A DNA stretch of 64,000 nt from Aphis gossypii (Eukaryota; Arthropoda; Insecta; Hemiptera; Aphididae): assembly GCF_020184175.1 (NCBI RefSeq), contig NC_065533.1, positions 15,708,695 to 15,772,694 of the forward strand. The letters run 5' to 3'. Below, piece after piece: positions 26,011 to 38,700 of this stretch (position 1 is the stretch's first letter; the number at the start of each line of letters is the position of its first letter). The position numbers and the translations under genes are program-made. The notes beneath the pieces are model-generated. The model was given only the letters and a program-made list of their open reading frames with translations. It was not told the DNA's origin and did not search any database.

Positions 26011-29000
26011 GAGACTTTGCACTGTGCGCGTATAATATATGTATAACATTCCCTATACCATACATTTCGTGAATATTACCGTCCATAGGACATTAGACAA
26101 TATTCATATATATATATACGACGACGTGGTGTATATATTATAATATTATAGATACGACGAGCAGTCGACTCCTCGCAACCGCTCCTCAATATTTTCCGCA
26201 ATTATTATTGCAACTGGCCGCCGCCGTCGACGTTACACGGCTAATTTAATACGTTCGTATATATTATTTTAATTTATATATACATGTGTGTGTCTGTGTG
26301 CATTATATATTATTATTGTGTTGAATAACGCACAGTTGACGTTGTGTTATGCTTACAATTATTATTATTGTGTTTATGTATATTATATATATTATATTTT
26401 TACAGAGCGTCCGTACGCTGCAATTTAAAAAAAAAAAAAAACGTTTCCGACCGTCCTACGCGGTGTACACTCCGTATATACACTTACCAAAACGGTGATA
26501 TTGTATATACAGTATAGGTACCATCTCATTCTCGTATTATAATAAGACACCGTTCGTTTCTGCAGTGACGGCTGTAATCGGAAAACAATTTTCTCAGTCG
26601 AACCACCCTTTTAATAGTACTGCATATATACGTAGGCACTCCGGTACTTACCGCGTACAGCTGTGAAAATCGTATTGTGTATTTTCTAACGACCGACGAT
26701 AATAACATAATATAGGTATACTGTAACGTAGTATAGGTACGTGTATAGGAAACGAGTTTAATTTAATTTCGTATATTATAATATAATCCAATTTGTTCAA
26801 CTGCACATCCTTCTCGGACGCATTTGTGCACATACGTACGTGTATGGTATCGTAGATATCTTTTGAATTAAAAACTCGAGTGTTTTAATAAGTTCAAAAA
26901 AGTTTAACCGCAACAGAGTGGGTTGTTTAAATATAATTAGGTGGCCGGTGCGTGCGTGTATAATACGTATATTATAATATACATGCGAATATAGCCATTA
27001 AAATGCGATTTATATTTACTTAACGTCTTAACGGTTAACTGCCGCAGCCCGACCGTATTGTTGTGTACTTCCTTTTAATTTATTGTCACCATACTATACA
27101 CGTACACGCGGTACACTGCAGCAGTGTATACAAACACACACACACACACACAACACACACGTCTCATCTATTATCTATGTAATGAGGACGACAGTCGTGT
27201 CAGCGGTACGCGCGGTCATCGCGTCATCGTACCCGGTCACATTTTAAACAAAACTTTACAGCGACCGATCGATACGGCGATACTGTTATATTGTATTACA
27301 CTATACTACGTATTACGTACAAGTTGTCCCTTGTCGACGCGGTGCGTATAAATTCTGCGAGTACAAGACAAGTTGGACGGGACAAATAATATGTATAAGA
27401 CGTATAACCGACAAAAACAAGACGTGTGCGTACGACGGCGATCGGTGTTCGATTGTGTGTGGGACTGTATATAATATAATATAATATATTGTTAAACGTC
27501 ATGTCCTGCAGTCACAGAAAACACGTACGAATCCGAAAAATATTAAATAATTATTATTAAAAAAAAAAAAAAACCCCGATGCTTATTACGAGGTAAAATG
27601 CAAAAATCGTCGATGTTACGAGTTTTTTTTTAATACGCTTGTAAACCGGTAAAATTACTAATGCTGAAATTCGAAATTAACCGTGTTTAAAATAGCAATT
27701 CCATTTCAATTTGTAATAATTGTAACGGGAAATGATAATGTTAAAATTACACCAATTAAGAGTCGTGTTAGTCCATTTATTATTATTGAGAATAACAAGT
27801 CGTGTTATACCTACCTTATTAAATTCAATTTAAATTTAAAAGTTAATTTTATTCCGTTTGTGTCGAGAGTATAATTAATAATTGATTTCAATGTTTAAAT
27901 GATTTCATAATTTAATTTTAACTGCAGGAATAATTGTAGAATTATAAGTTCTACTCTCCTTTGAAGTTATAATTATTATTATACATATTATACGATGTGC
28001 ATTATAAATCAAACATTTTATTAAAAATATTAATCAATTCTAAAAACAGGTACTTTCGATTTAGGTCCTCATTAGTTATCTTATATAAGATTAGTTTTTA
28101 TTATAAATTATAATCGAATTATATTCGTAAGCAGATTTGAAAATTTCGTAGTATTTCGATGATGAATACTGCACAGCGGGCGTCTTTGGGTTCTAATGGT
28201 TTCATTGCTTGTCAGGGGGAGGTAGGCAAAATCATAATGAAAAAAACGTTTCACTATACACTACTTGGTTTCATTCAGAAAAAAAAAATGCAAATGCATG
28301 CACAATGTTCAAGACGTTAGGGTTTTCATTTATTCACGATTTCATTCATATTCTCAACTCAAACACGATAGCTAATTAGTTTGAATAAATAATTGGATTT
28401 TGAAAAAAGGTATTGATATTTTTTAAATTGTATTACACAGGTAGATAATCAAATTGTGTCATGCCGTGCATTGACATCCCAATACGTCATATAACATGAT
28501 ATATAATATCAGCATACAATATCTAAATGGTTTACAGTTTAGATAAATCAAAATTTAAATATATTATATTATTTATACGATATTGATACAGTCTTTTTTT
28601 TTGTTCTGTTCGTTGTTTACGATGACAACATGAATAAAACAATTACACCTCTTTATTCCCTCGACGTCAAATAATATGTACCTCTTTCTCAACGCGAGAA
28701 CAGTATACCCTTTCCGCTGAACGTTTCAATCGTAACAATCCTCGTTGGCTTAGGACAACCGTCTCTTCTCTTTTTACCCCGAATCCGGCTATCTGTATTA
28801 TAATAACTTCTATTATTGGCCGGTATTATCCGTGGCGGACGTGTTGTTCCAAATGCAAGATGCAGACATCAACCCCTGCAGCGATGACCGCGATTTCACG
28901 GTACCCGCGATCTCCGGGGGGTATATATATTTTATCGTATAGGTACTACTACATATAACATAATCATCTGTTCGAAATATTTATGTACAGCGTATAAATT

Positions 29001-30290
29001 GTATGAGTTAAGTATATGTGGTCCGGATGTTTGGTGTATACGCATACTAAAAGCTTTATTATATTGAAACACGCATGTGTCTGTGATCCGTGCTATTAAA
29101 AAAAAACTAAATTACAAGCTTTTAAATTTTAATTAACCTTAACTACTCGAATTATTTTAAAGCCATTGTCAATATAACTATAATACAAACTCATTTGTAA
29201 CCGCATTTTCCACACTTTTATAACGCTGCACGATATATTTTAATACAATTGTTAATTCTCTACTCCATCACTACAAACTCAAGCTTATTATTCCTTATCT
29301 ATATAATAAAATATGTATGTTTAAAGAAATCGGTTAATTAAAAAAAAAAAATTTTCTATTCTAAAGGTGCCAAGAATAGTTTTATTTTATTTTTTTTTGG
29401 TCTATTATCCGATAATATTAATTTAAAGAGAATTTTAAAGCTATATTACATCGACGCATCTTCAAAGTTTCACACGGTATAACTTTAGATATGATGAGAA
29501 ATTAGTCTCAACCAATCATTGCTATTAAGTGTATACATTAAATGTACATTAATATCGATAATACGTTTTACATAGTTAACGATTTTAAAACTACAAGACG
29601 CGCGCGTGTGTGTTATAACTTTAAAATCAAATTTCATATATTTCTCAGTAGTCAGTATGCAAATTTACGAAGTACGAATAACCGTATGAAGTGTAAACGC
29701 ATTCGGAATACGTCACACAGCAACAATATATACTGCAGTATTCGGTCCCGTCGATCGTGACGTCCTGTGGACGTGCATGTATAACACGAGTATAGGTGCC
29801 TAAATCACCATTACTTCCGGCTATAGTGTAATCGCAGCCTTCGCCTACATTTCGGGAAAACGTATAATATAAAGCGTTTTATAAAAGGTGACATACGCGT
29901 CTACGTATATAATATAGCGTACGTCATCGCATTGCGTGCGTATATACATATATTCAAATCGTATAATATAATTCGTATGAAGGTTGGCGCAAAAGTCTAA
30001 TATCAGTGGCATATACCGATATTATATGCGGTTACTCGCGACATCGGCTCGTCAAAACTTTTGTGATAAGTTGAGCCTCCGCAACAGCAGCGATACAATA
30101 ACAAATCATAACCAGCCCCCACCCCGAAAATCAAAACCCTGCAGGTCACGCCACTGCAGCAGGGTTAGGGCAATATCCATCATATATATATATATGCGTC
30201 ATCATTACGTAGGTTAGGTATACACGCACACGCGAACGGTATGCATTGTAAACGCGGTCGTAATGCACGTTCGGATCTATTGTAAACCGT
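26011..30290. other. AT-rich intron-like sequence
   Basis: AT-rich sequence with small CA repeats (about 27134-27160) and poly-A/T runs. No coding frame, transposon ends or RNA gene was recognised. Confidence 0.4.
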
Positions 30291-31450
30291 ATGTATATAA
30301 ATATAAATTATCGTGTATAGAGAGGTAAACCGACACTCAAAATATCGGGGCAACGTCGGGCGCCCGGCTGCGGAACGGGACGTTGCACGCAGCAGGTGTG
30401 CGTATATTATACACTGCAATGGTTTACTTATAATGCACGTACACTGTAAGGTTCGTACGACTATTATATCGTCGTCGTCATCGAGGCAACCCGACACCGA
30501 CGAAGCGTCGACGACGACGACGACGACGCATCTCCGCGACGACGGTCGCCGTCCGTCGTCTCCGCGGGCCGGTGCTGACGCGTGTAACGTTTATATAATA
30601 TATTTATATTATTGGGAATTCGTGCGCGATGCACTCTCGAAAACATAACGGGTCTCACGATTTTTTTCCCCTCCCCTCGCCGTTTACATGTCTTTACATT
30701 ATTTTTTTCACCCCACGACGTGCGCTGCACGCACCGCCCCCGCACATCTGTCACCACCGCTCGCCCGCCCGCCGGTTATACCTACGTACGTTATAGGCGC
30801 TCGCTGGTGAGATTTTACCTGGTTTTTGTGCTCGTGTGTACAGGTGAACACCGCGCTCGCAAAGGTTTGTTTTATTTTTTTTTTCTCCGTTCGGGAGAAT
30901 ACCGTTTCTCGGCGTGGTACACATACGTTATACGCGCATATATATACCGTGTACCTGCAGTGTGTGTTTCGCACCCCGCCCTCCTGTTTATAGGCCCAAC
31001 TGCTGCTGCTGCTGCTGCCGCTGCTGCCGTCGCCGCGAACCAACCCCCCCGCCTCGTACAGGTGTTTTTCCGACCAGATTCATGGTATTGTATTACGCGT
31101 GTATAATACACGCGCGAGTTTCCGACTGCGTTATTACAACTGTCGTGTTCGGAATATTTATAGAAAACGGCATTGCGATCGTTTTCGCACGTCCGTCGTG
31201 TTACGCGCGTATTTTCGTTTTTTTTTTTTTAATTTTTTTGTAAATTCGTCTCGTCGACGGCATCGATTTTCATTCTCAGAAACGAGTAGGTGCGCGAGCG
31301 AGTGGGTATACACTTTGGGCCGTGATATCGTTATTAAAACGTGCGTCGTATGTGCGCGCGTGTGTCGGAAGGTTTTAAAAATGTATTCGCGATGATAAAA
31401 AGAAACGCGACGGCGTGCGGAGGGTCGCGCGGAGTCGGCAGTGGTGATAT
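30291..31450 (+). promoter_or_regulatory. Large intronic CpG-rich patch, candidate promoter/first exon
   Basis: About 1.1 kb of CG-dense sequence with a TGC/CTG run (about 31000-31030). It ends in a sharp return to AT-rich DNA at 31441. Just before that edge, ATG 31392 opens 17 codons plus one base, ending AGTG|GTGATA at 31443/31444 in phase 1 with G, the same phase as the better exons. That donor is weak, so a coding exon here is only a possibility. The patch itself is a good candidate promoter. Confidence 0.3.
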
Positions 31451-33090
31451 TATATTATTGTTGTTATATTCTATTTCTCAGATATTACTTCCGCTCGGAA
31501 GTCGTTCTTTTCCGATTCGAAGTGGGTAGGTATTGGAAAATAACACTAGTTTTTTCGTCGTATTATGCGTGTGTGTCTGTTAACTGTAAATATATAAAAA
31601 TAAACTTGCTGTCTCGCACGGCCTTACCCGTGCACACACTTTTGCACTAAAATATAGAAAAAATGAAAAAAGGTTTCATCACCGTTAGTAATTAATTTTA
31701 GATTTCTTAACTCGTTAATGATCGATCTGGACTCGACATTATAATAATTATTTTCCATTATTGTACCGTTTGGAATTATCGAGAAAATATTCAAATTCAA
31801 AATGTACAATTTATACAATCAAACTTTTAATTAGATATGGTGGGTCTTCAAATTGATGTAGTACCACTTTGTCTTTAGCGCAATAACAACCAGAAGTCTC
31901 ATCGCACCGCTGTTTAGCCCTATAAGGTGCATTTTATTTTCATTCAAATAGTCAAGATCTGGACGATAATTGAAAGCAGACTTTAGACCTAAAAATTAAA
32001 ATAAATGTCGTGTTCTAGCGGTATACGCAAACGCTGCTCTTTAAGCCTTTGAAAAGGCATAATTGGCGATGTTTCTCGTTGCCTTCGGTTATACATTGGA
32101 AGTTTTTCTCAAGACATGTGCCCATAATGCCCTAGGCGCGGAAGCTTAATATATTTATAGTAGTCCGCGCTATAAAAAAAACGTTAATAAATCAACTGTA
32201 ATGTCATACATTTTTCTATATGCTCAATAGCGGAAAACTCACTGACGAAACTCGACACATGCCAATAAAAAATAACAAAATAATTTATCTGGCCGTGTTA
32301 CCAAGGTAAATCAACAAAAATTATCATTTTTTTTTTTACCTAAAAAATTGTTCAGGGAGGGCGCCGCTGGAGGGGATAACGACGACTATACAACTGGTAC
32401 GAAAACCTTCAAGAGATTATGCGGAAATCGCTGGGCGAAAATTCAAAAAAAAAATCGGTTCAGTAACTTTCCCGATTAGCGTCGACTGCAAACTAAAAAC
32501 CATTTAATATACTTCACACACAATAATATAACAGTTGCAAAAAGTCGCAAATTCAATTTATAAAAATATAATAATAATAATAATACGGAACACGAAACGG
32601 TAAACTACGTGGGGGACCCGGTAGTGAGGGGAAAAAATCAAGAAAATCCGGTGCCGTCGGTTTCCGAGAATAAAACGCAATTATCTCCGAAAAACAAAAT
32701 ACACACGTCGCAGATTTTCGCTGAAAACATAATCGTATATACCTATATATATATAGAGAGCGTGCAGAATGCGTGTATATAATAATACACGCCTTATATA
32801 TAAAATATTATATAGAGTCGGCCGGTTCGTTATCGCGACGTTATAATAATACGTGTCGGGGCGAGGGGAGCGAGGACACGGATCGCGAGACGAGAGAGAC
32901 GACTTTGCGGAAAATTCATATTTTTCCTTTACACAACACACACACACGGTTCATCGCCGTTACGTCTTCGGTGACAAAGCACACCTCCCCACGGCGGGGT
33001 GGGTGGAGGCGGGCAGAGTGTGCATTTACGACCGTTGACGTCTGAGACGGGGTAGGTGGGCAGCTCGACGCGGTCAGGGGTGGGCGGGAG
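31451..33090. other. AT-rich sequence with a compositionally balanced island at 31.85-32.17 kb
   Basis: Mostly AT-rich. At about 31840-32170 the composition is balanced without CpG excess, unlike both the AT-rich background and the CpG patches. On the minus strand a 50-codon open stretch (about 31840-31988) follows a T-rich AG that could be a splice acceptor. A short GCCTT/AAGGC hairpin lies near 32042-32055. I recognise no family, and it may be a decayed transposon or gene fragment. Confidence 0.3.
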
Positions 33091-33712
33091 CGCTTCTACG
33101 TGTGTAGGTGTGTGTGTGTGAGGGTATGTGTGGACGATCGAGGGTGGTGGCGTTACGGCCGCAGCGACAAAGTCGACGACGCGGTCGACCGACCGCGACG
33201 CGGCCACATTAGACGTCGACGCGAATTTTTCTCTCTCCCGTCACCCTCGCGTCGTACGACGACGACGACAATAACAATAACAACAACAACAACAACAACG
33301 ATATGTCGTTATGACACTCATTTGGGTACGGTGTATAACGCACACACACACAAGACGAGCGCGCAGGCGGCATCGACGACGCGCGAATGCGACCGACGCC
33401 GCCGCCGCCTAGGCTACTGCCGTCGGCGGCGGCGGCGATGCGCGCGCGCGCTCGCGCGACGCCTCTGCTGTCGTGCGCTCGACTCGACGCCGCCTCCACC
33501 TCACTCACTCGTCCCCCCCCCGGGTCTACCTCTCTCGCTCGCGCTCGCGTTCCGCGGCGTCTGTACGCCATAGCTCCGTCTCCGTCGCGCCCGTTGTATT
33601 TATACGTGTATACGGTTTTTTTTCCTCGCTCGCACACAATACTCTCTTTCCTATTCTTTCCGACGCTCGGCACACACACACACACACACACACTCACATT
33701 ACCACACATACA

Positions 33713-33735
33713 GTTTTTTTTTTTTTTTTTTTTTT
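33713..33735 (+). repeat. Poly-T tract with adjacent CA repeat
   Basis: A long T run at 33713-33735 lies just after a CA repeat (about 33670-33691). A GT repeat follows at about 33899-33919. These low-complexity tracts explain the Phe- and Thr/His-rich frames here. Confidence 0.8.
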
Positions 33736-34908
33736 ATATTTATTTATTTTATATTCTCTCTCTTCCGTTAGTCACTCCTCGCCGAACTTATTCGCACACT
33801 GCACCACACATCGCGCCGCTTTCTCTCTCTCGCACTCTTTCCTTATCGCGCCAACACACGTATATATATATTGTTGTATACACTTAACCAGAGTTCGCGC
33901 GTGTGTGTGTGTGTGTGTAATATTCTTTCGTATTCTCACCAAAACCCTCCCCTGGCCCCCTCCCATCCGTCTTACGGTACACACGCGGGCGCGCGCGGTT
34001 CTCCACCGACCGTGTACCGACGGTGAATGGCTATTACGCCGCCCACCGACGCCGCCGCCGCCGCAGACTACGTCAGTACTCAGTCACTGTACTCGGCGGT
34101 TAGTTAGTGAGCGAGTGCCGTCCGACGTATTGGTTGTGTGTGTTGCGCGCCGTACGTGCATCGCCGCGACGTCCAAAAAACGTATCGTTTTCGCGTGTGC
34201 GTAATATACTCGATTTTATCATCGATATACGCGCGTATCATATTTTAATATTATTAGTGTTATTATCGTCGGCACCGCGTAACCTTTTTATTTTTTTTTC
34301 TATTTTTTTTTTTTTAACGATATTATTTTGCGCGAATTATTTATTTTATTTTTTTATTTTTTTTCCACATAAAATAATAAATACTTTGTAATTAATAACA
34401 TTTATTGTTATTATTATTATTATTATCATCATTATCGCCGTACGATATTATATAGATAGTATATATTATATTTATAGTAGTATAATATCGCGACTCGTAC
34501 CCCGCCGTACGATATCGCGTACCGTAGCACGTCGCGCCGCGTTTCGATTGGTGGAATATAATATTATAATAATACGCACGGCGTTTTGCGTCGTCCCGTC
34601 GTAACCTTTCGCCGTCATTCGCTCGTCCCGGACGGATCCGTCGTAGCCGCAGTACACCGTATTATTATTGTTGTTGTTGTTATTATTATTGTGCGGTTGG
34701 CGCCTCCGCGCGCACGATAACGCCGTGTCAGATAACGGCGGAAAACCGTCATATTACGATATACAGTGTCACGGGGTAGCGACCGTATACCGTATAACTG
34801 GTAACGGACGACGTCGTACGGTATATAGTATAACATTACGATAATATTATATAACCGACGACGGCGGTCGCAGCCGCTGGACGACGATACGCTCGAGGAT
34901 TGCAGACG

Positions 34909-34965
34909 ATGACCGTAGACAACACCGACGAAGACGATCGCCGATCGGCTCACCGTCGGCAGTGA
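34909..34965 (+). promoter_or_regulatory. 18-codon upstream ORF before polyQ exon
   Basis: ATG 34909 to TGA 34965 encodes 18 residues starting MTVDNTDEDD. It lies 236 nt upstream of the exon-3 start, in a region with the look of a leader. If transcribed it would be the first of three upstream ORFs. The effect on translation is inference. Confidence 0.3.
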
Positions 34966-35070
34966 GGCGAAGAGTATAACCGCACCGTCGTCGCATCGCG
35001 CAAGACGCGCGCAAACGTCTGCATCTCGACGACCTTTATCGCACTGCAGAGAGTAAAACAGTCAGCGCAA

Positions 35071-35114
35071 ATGCCTATCGGTCCGTGTACTGTGTGATGT
35101 CAAACGACACGTGA
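35071..35114 (+). promoter_or_regulatory. Two overlapping upstream ORFs (TGATG junction)
   Basis: An 8-codon frame (ATG 35071, stop TGA 35095-35097) overlaps by one base the start of a 5-codon frame (ATG 35097, stop 35112-35114). This gives a TGATG junction of the kind associated with termination-reinitiation. Both end before the main start at 35201. The arrangement would be expected to restrain translation of the polyQ exon if both lie in the mRNA leader. Confidence 0.35.
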
Positions 35115-35200
35115 TCTCGACAGTCGCACCGACCGCGACAACCGACACCAGACCATCCACTTGACCGCACCGAGTCGTTGTCAACGAGACGGCATAATAA

Positions 35201-35260
35201 ATGTCTTCGTCGTCGCCCATATCGTCGTCTTCGCCGTCTCCGTCTCCGTACTACCACCAT

Positions 35261-35292
<32 letters not shown>

Positions 35293-35642
35293 GCAACAGC
35301 AGCAACAGCAGCAGCAGCAGCAGCAGCAGTACAACAACCATCATCAGCAGCAGCAACTCCAACACCACCTGCAACAACAGCACCTGCACTCGGGCGGCTC
35401 GTCGGCGGCCGCCAACGCTGCCGTCAACTGCATTCTGCTGTCGCCCTCGGGGGGTGCCGGAGTGACGGGCGTCGGACTGTCGCCAGCGCAGGGCGCGGGA
35501 ATCGTCGAAGACATGCAACAGCAGTCGTCGACGGTGGCCAGCGCCGTGGCGGCCACGACCACGTCGCTGTTGCAGCAATGCTGTTCGCCGCCGCCGTCGT
35601 CGGGCACGTCGTCCAGCGTTAGCGGAGTGGTGTTGAGAAAAG
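35201..35642 (+). CDS. Coding part of alternative first exon 3 (Ser/Pro-rich, polyglutamine, 147 aa)
   Basis: ATG at 35201 is preceded directly by two in-frame TAA codons, so it must be the start if this frame is coding. 147 codons plus one base lead to the donor AAAAG|GTATAA (intron from 35643), phase 1 with G. Residues 1-16 are Ser/Pro, 17-20 YYHH, 21-43 an uninterrupted run of 23 Gln written with mixed CAG and CAA codons, and 44-63 further Gln/His/Asn/Leu. From 64 on there are Ala/Gly/Ser/Thr-rich segments with two adjacent Cys (127-128) and a basic end (LRK). GC-rich third positions and loss of the open frame at the donor support coding. This looks like a disordered activation-type N-terminus of a transcriptional regulator; the gene is not recognised. 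Confidence 0.66.
35261..35329 (+). repeat. CAG/CAA repeat encoding 23 glutamines
   Basis: 69 bp of CAG units interrupted by CAA codons, in frame within the exon-3 coding sequence. The CAA interruptions indicate selection on the amino acid and reduce slippage compared with pure CAG. Confidence 0.9.
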
Positions 35643-35714
35643 GTATAATATGATGATGCACCGACCAAAATATAGTTCTGTACATATACGTTAATACGGG
35701 CGCGAACCGAACGC

Positions 35715-35749
<35 letters not shown>

Positions 35750-38700
35750 GTTTGTTGTCGTCGTGGTCTTAGTCATCGCAAAGTGTAGTAGTAAAATCGT
35801 ATATATGGATTTAAGTCGTCGTCGCGACCAGCTGTTAAAATATTTAATTATAATAATATATATATATACTTATATGCGGAGCACCCGAGTTAAGTTCTTG
35901 AAACGCGCGCGTAATCGATCTTTCCGCAAACGCGAGATCCCCCGCCCCGCCACCCCTCATATCGCAGCACATATTATATATCGTTACAATATATATTATA
36001 GGTATGCAAACACTCGTTTCGTGTCGTTTATAGGTATGAGAAAATCGCAAAGTAGCGATCCCGAGTCCCGACAATGTATACATATATATAGGTAGGCTTA
36101 ACTCGCCCGATATATCGTATATATATATATCGAGTAACGCGGTTTGGGAATAAGCGCGATATGGGTTTAACGTACAGTGTTACGTTTTGTTTTTTGCATC
36201 ACCTACCTCCCCGTGTGAGAGTAATAATAATATTATATATATATATATAGATTATACATCATCGCATTTATTTTAATATCACTGCGTATATATTATATAC
36301 GTATAGAGCGGTTGTGCCGAGAAACTCTCTCTCATTCGATATCATTATATATTATATTATATTATTATCTTGTTCGTGTTTATATATATATTATATTAGT
36401 AAAGAGACGGTGAGCGGAAAGAGAGGCGGAGGTGGCGGCGGCGGCGGAGGAGAATGTCCGCGAACGCTCGCCACGTCGGTTGCGTAACGGCCGTCGTCGT
36501 AACAGGCGAAAGTTTCTCCACGCGCGTTTTATATCCGGTCGCCGCCGCCGCCGCAACAGCACGAAATCTTTCACTGCGAGCCCAAACGAGCATTGCAGCG
36601 TGTCTGTGCAAAAATCGAATACGTTTTCCTGCTAAACCCGCGACGGCGGCGAAATATTCCAAAAAAATATATAAAAATATCTCGTACACGCGTATTCGGT
36701 CATAATAATATTATTATACCGAGATACGTCGTACGTATAATATTATTTAGATGCGATTGTATAGCAGTTTATTTTTTTAATTTTTCGTGATTTTTTCTAA
36801 ATCCTTTTATGACACGCCGTCGCATACGATCCCCCGACAAAGGGTTGTGCAGACAATTTAAAAATTCGCATCACGTCCCGTGCACGATTTCCCGTTTCAC
36901 AAACAAATAATATTACATATATTTTATGCACCATATAAATTATATACATTTTTATTGTAACAAGGCAGTTTTCGTATAGTAAATCTATTATTAATAATAT
37001 TATCATAATGCATGTGACGTATGGTTTTTCTCTTTCGTCTTCGTTTCCTTTGCACCGTCGTCGTAGTCAGTAGGTACTCGGCGGCGCCCGCTGCGGTTTG
37101 CGTACCTACGTTATAGTGTATAATAATATTATAAATGTATTTACGCGGAGAAAGTCTTGTCGACGCCGCCGCCGATTGCATAATTCCGTCATCAGAAAAT
37201 GTGTTTGGAAAAAAATAAATAAATCGTACTATTCGCGTTCTCCGCAGCAGCAATTGCGAACTGATATAATATACCGTCTGCGTGTATAATAATATTATTA
37301 AATGCAAAACGACTTGTCAGGCGGGCGGGCGATCTCCGCAAAAGAAAAACCGAACAACAAATTACGCATACCGATGGCTATAAATGTTATGTATTCTATA
37401 ATACCAATTATAATACTGCATGGGCGTAACTGTATATAGGATTAAATGGTGAGCTCTCGGAAAATCAGAGTTCAAAATAAGCCATAGAGTTGAGTTGAAA
37501 AAGGTCACCCACTCGTCGTTAAAAAATAATTCTGAAAAATCAAACAATAAAAACAAATAAAACAATAAACCGAGTATAACAGTATATTTTTAACCCTTCA
37601 GTAAGCGCGTTTAATATTTTATAATTGTATCTCAAAAGCTAAATAATATTCTTTTAAAACATCATTGTCATTGATATTTTTCTCTTTTTATGTTTATAAC
37701 ATTTATAGTTAGAACACTCTAATTCTTATTTTGTTGACACGGTCGACCTCCTCATACTAAAAACAGAACCAATCGTATTTCATAATATAAAATATTTTCT
37801 AGCGTTATGCTATGATTTATTTCTCTAAAACTCTAACCGATAAGCCATCGAAAATGTTAACACGTGATAATATCGATACGATAATCGTATAACAACAATT
37901 AATCGTTTTATACTTTTTGAACGTACGACAAAGTTTTCCTATACTTACTAGGACTTGCGACGTCTCAACTCCTCTTCCATTCACGCCGATAATAACATTA
38001 TAATATTATATACTTAGTTGTATTTATATAATTAATGCATTTATACACTTAACGGTATCAAACACGTTTCGTGCGAGATGTTACGGGAAACTCTGTCAAA
38101 TTTTCGAAATCCTGACGACTCCGCGGGGGGTTGACGCTAAGTTGATAATATAATAATATATTATATCTGTGTTGTTGTTATTGTTGTTGTTACTATTATT
38201 ATTGTTATTATTATTATTATTATTACTACTACGATAGCAGCGGGGCGCGTAAAACACGTAAACGACTTACACGGCCGTGTACGATTCGACATGATTGGAG
38301 TGAAATAATGTACGACGACGACGACGACGACGACAATCATAATAATAAACGATATAATATATTATACGGAACGTCGCTCGCGAGTTTCGCCGTTTCGCGA
38401 GCGTACGACCAACGGATTTTTCGGACGCGACGTTCGACGCCGCCGCCACCGTATAATATTACGATGATGTGTGATAATTATTGCAACGCCGACGCGGCGT
38501 TGTATTATTATTAACCACCTTGGAACGGTGGCGGCGACGAGTGCGTGGGATCGCGGGGCGCTTTGAACCGAAAGCTTTTCTCGACGACTCGAGCTGTAAA
38601 ATACATAAAAAAAAAAATAAAAAAAAAATGTTTCACGAACGACAGTTTGCCCCCATATCTTCCCCGTATTACTCTGTCTTAACGCGTACAATGTGTATAC

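Larger units (their letters stand above)
33091..35200 (+). promoter_or_regulatory. CpG-rich promoter and long 5' UTR region of exon 3
   Basis: CG-dense sequence with CT/CA/T-rich tracts, then 5'-UTR-like sequence up to the polyglutamine exon at 35201. Repeated TCAGT words near 34073-34086 resemble arthropod initiators. Short upstream ORFs lie at 34909-34965, 35071-35097 and 35097-35114. An AT-rich interval (34200-34480) inside the region could be an intron or simply a long leader. The exact transcription start cannot be set. Confidence 0.45.

Noticed and set aside
32237..32260. CTGACGAAAC resembling a hammerhead ribozyme core
   Set aside because: No room for stem II between the two conserved blocks and no supporting stems.
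35075..35776. Long minus-strand frame opposite the polyQ exon (Leu/Asn/Arg runs)
   Set aside because: It is the antisense reading of the CAG/CAA and TTA repeats. The plus-strand frame has the start, in-frame stops and donor.
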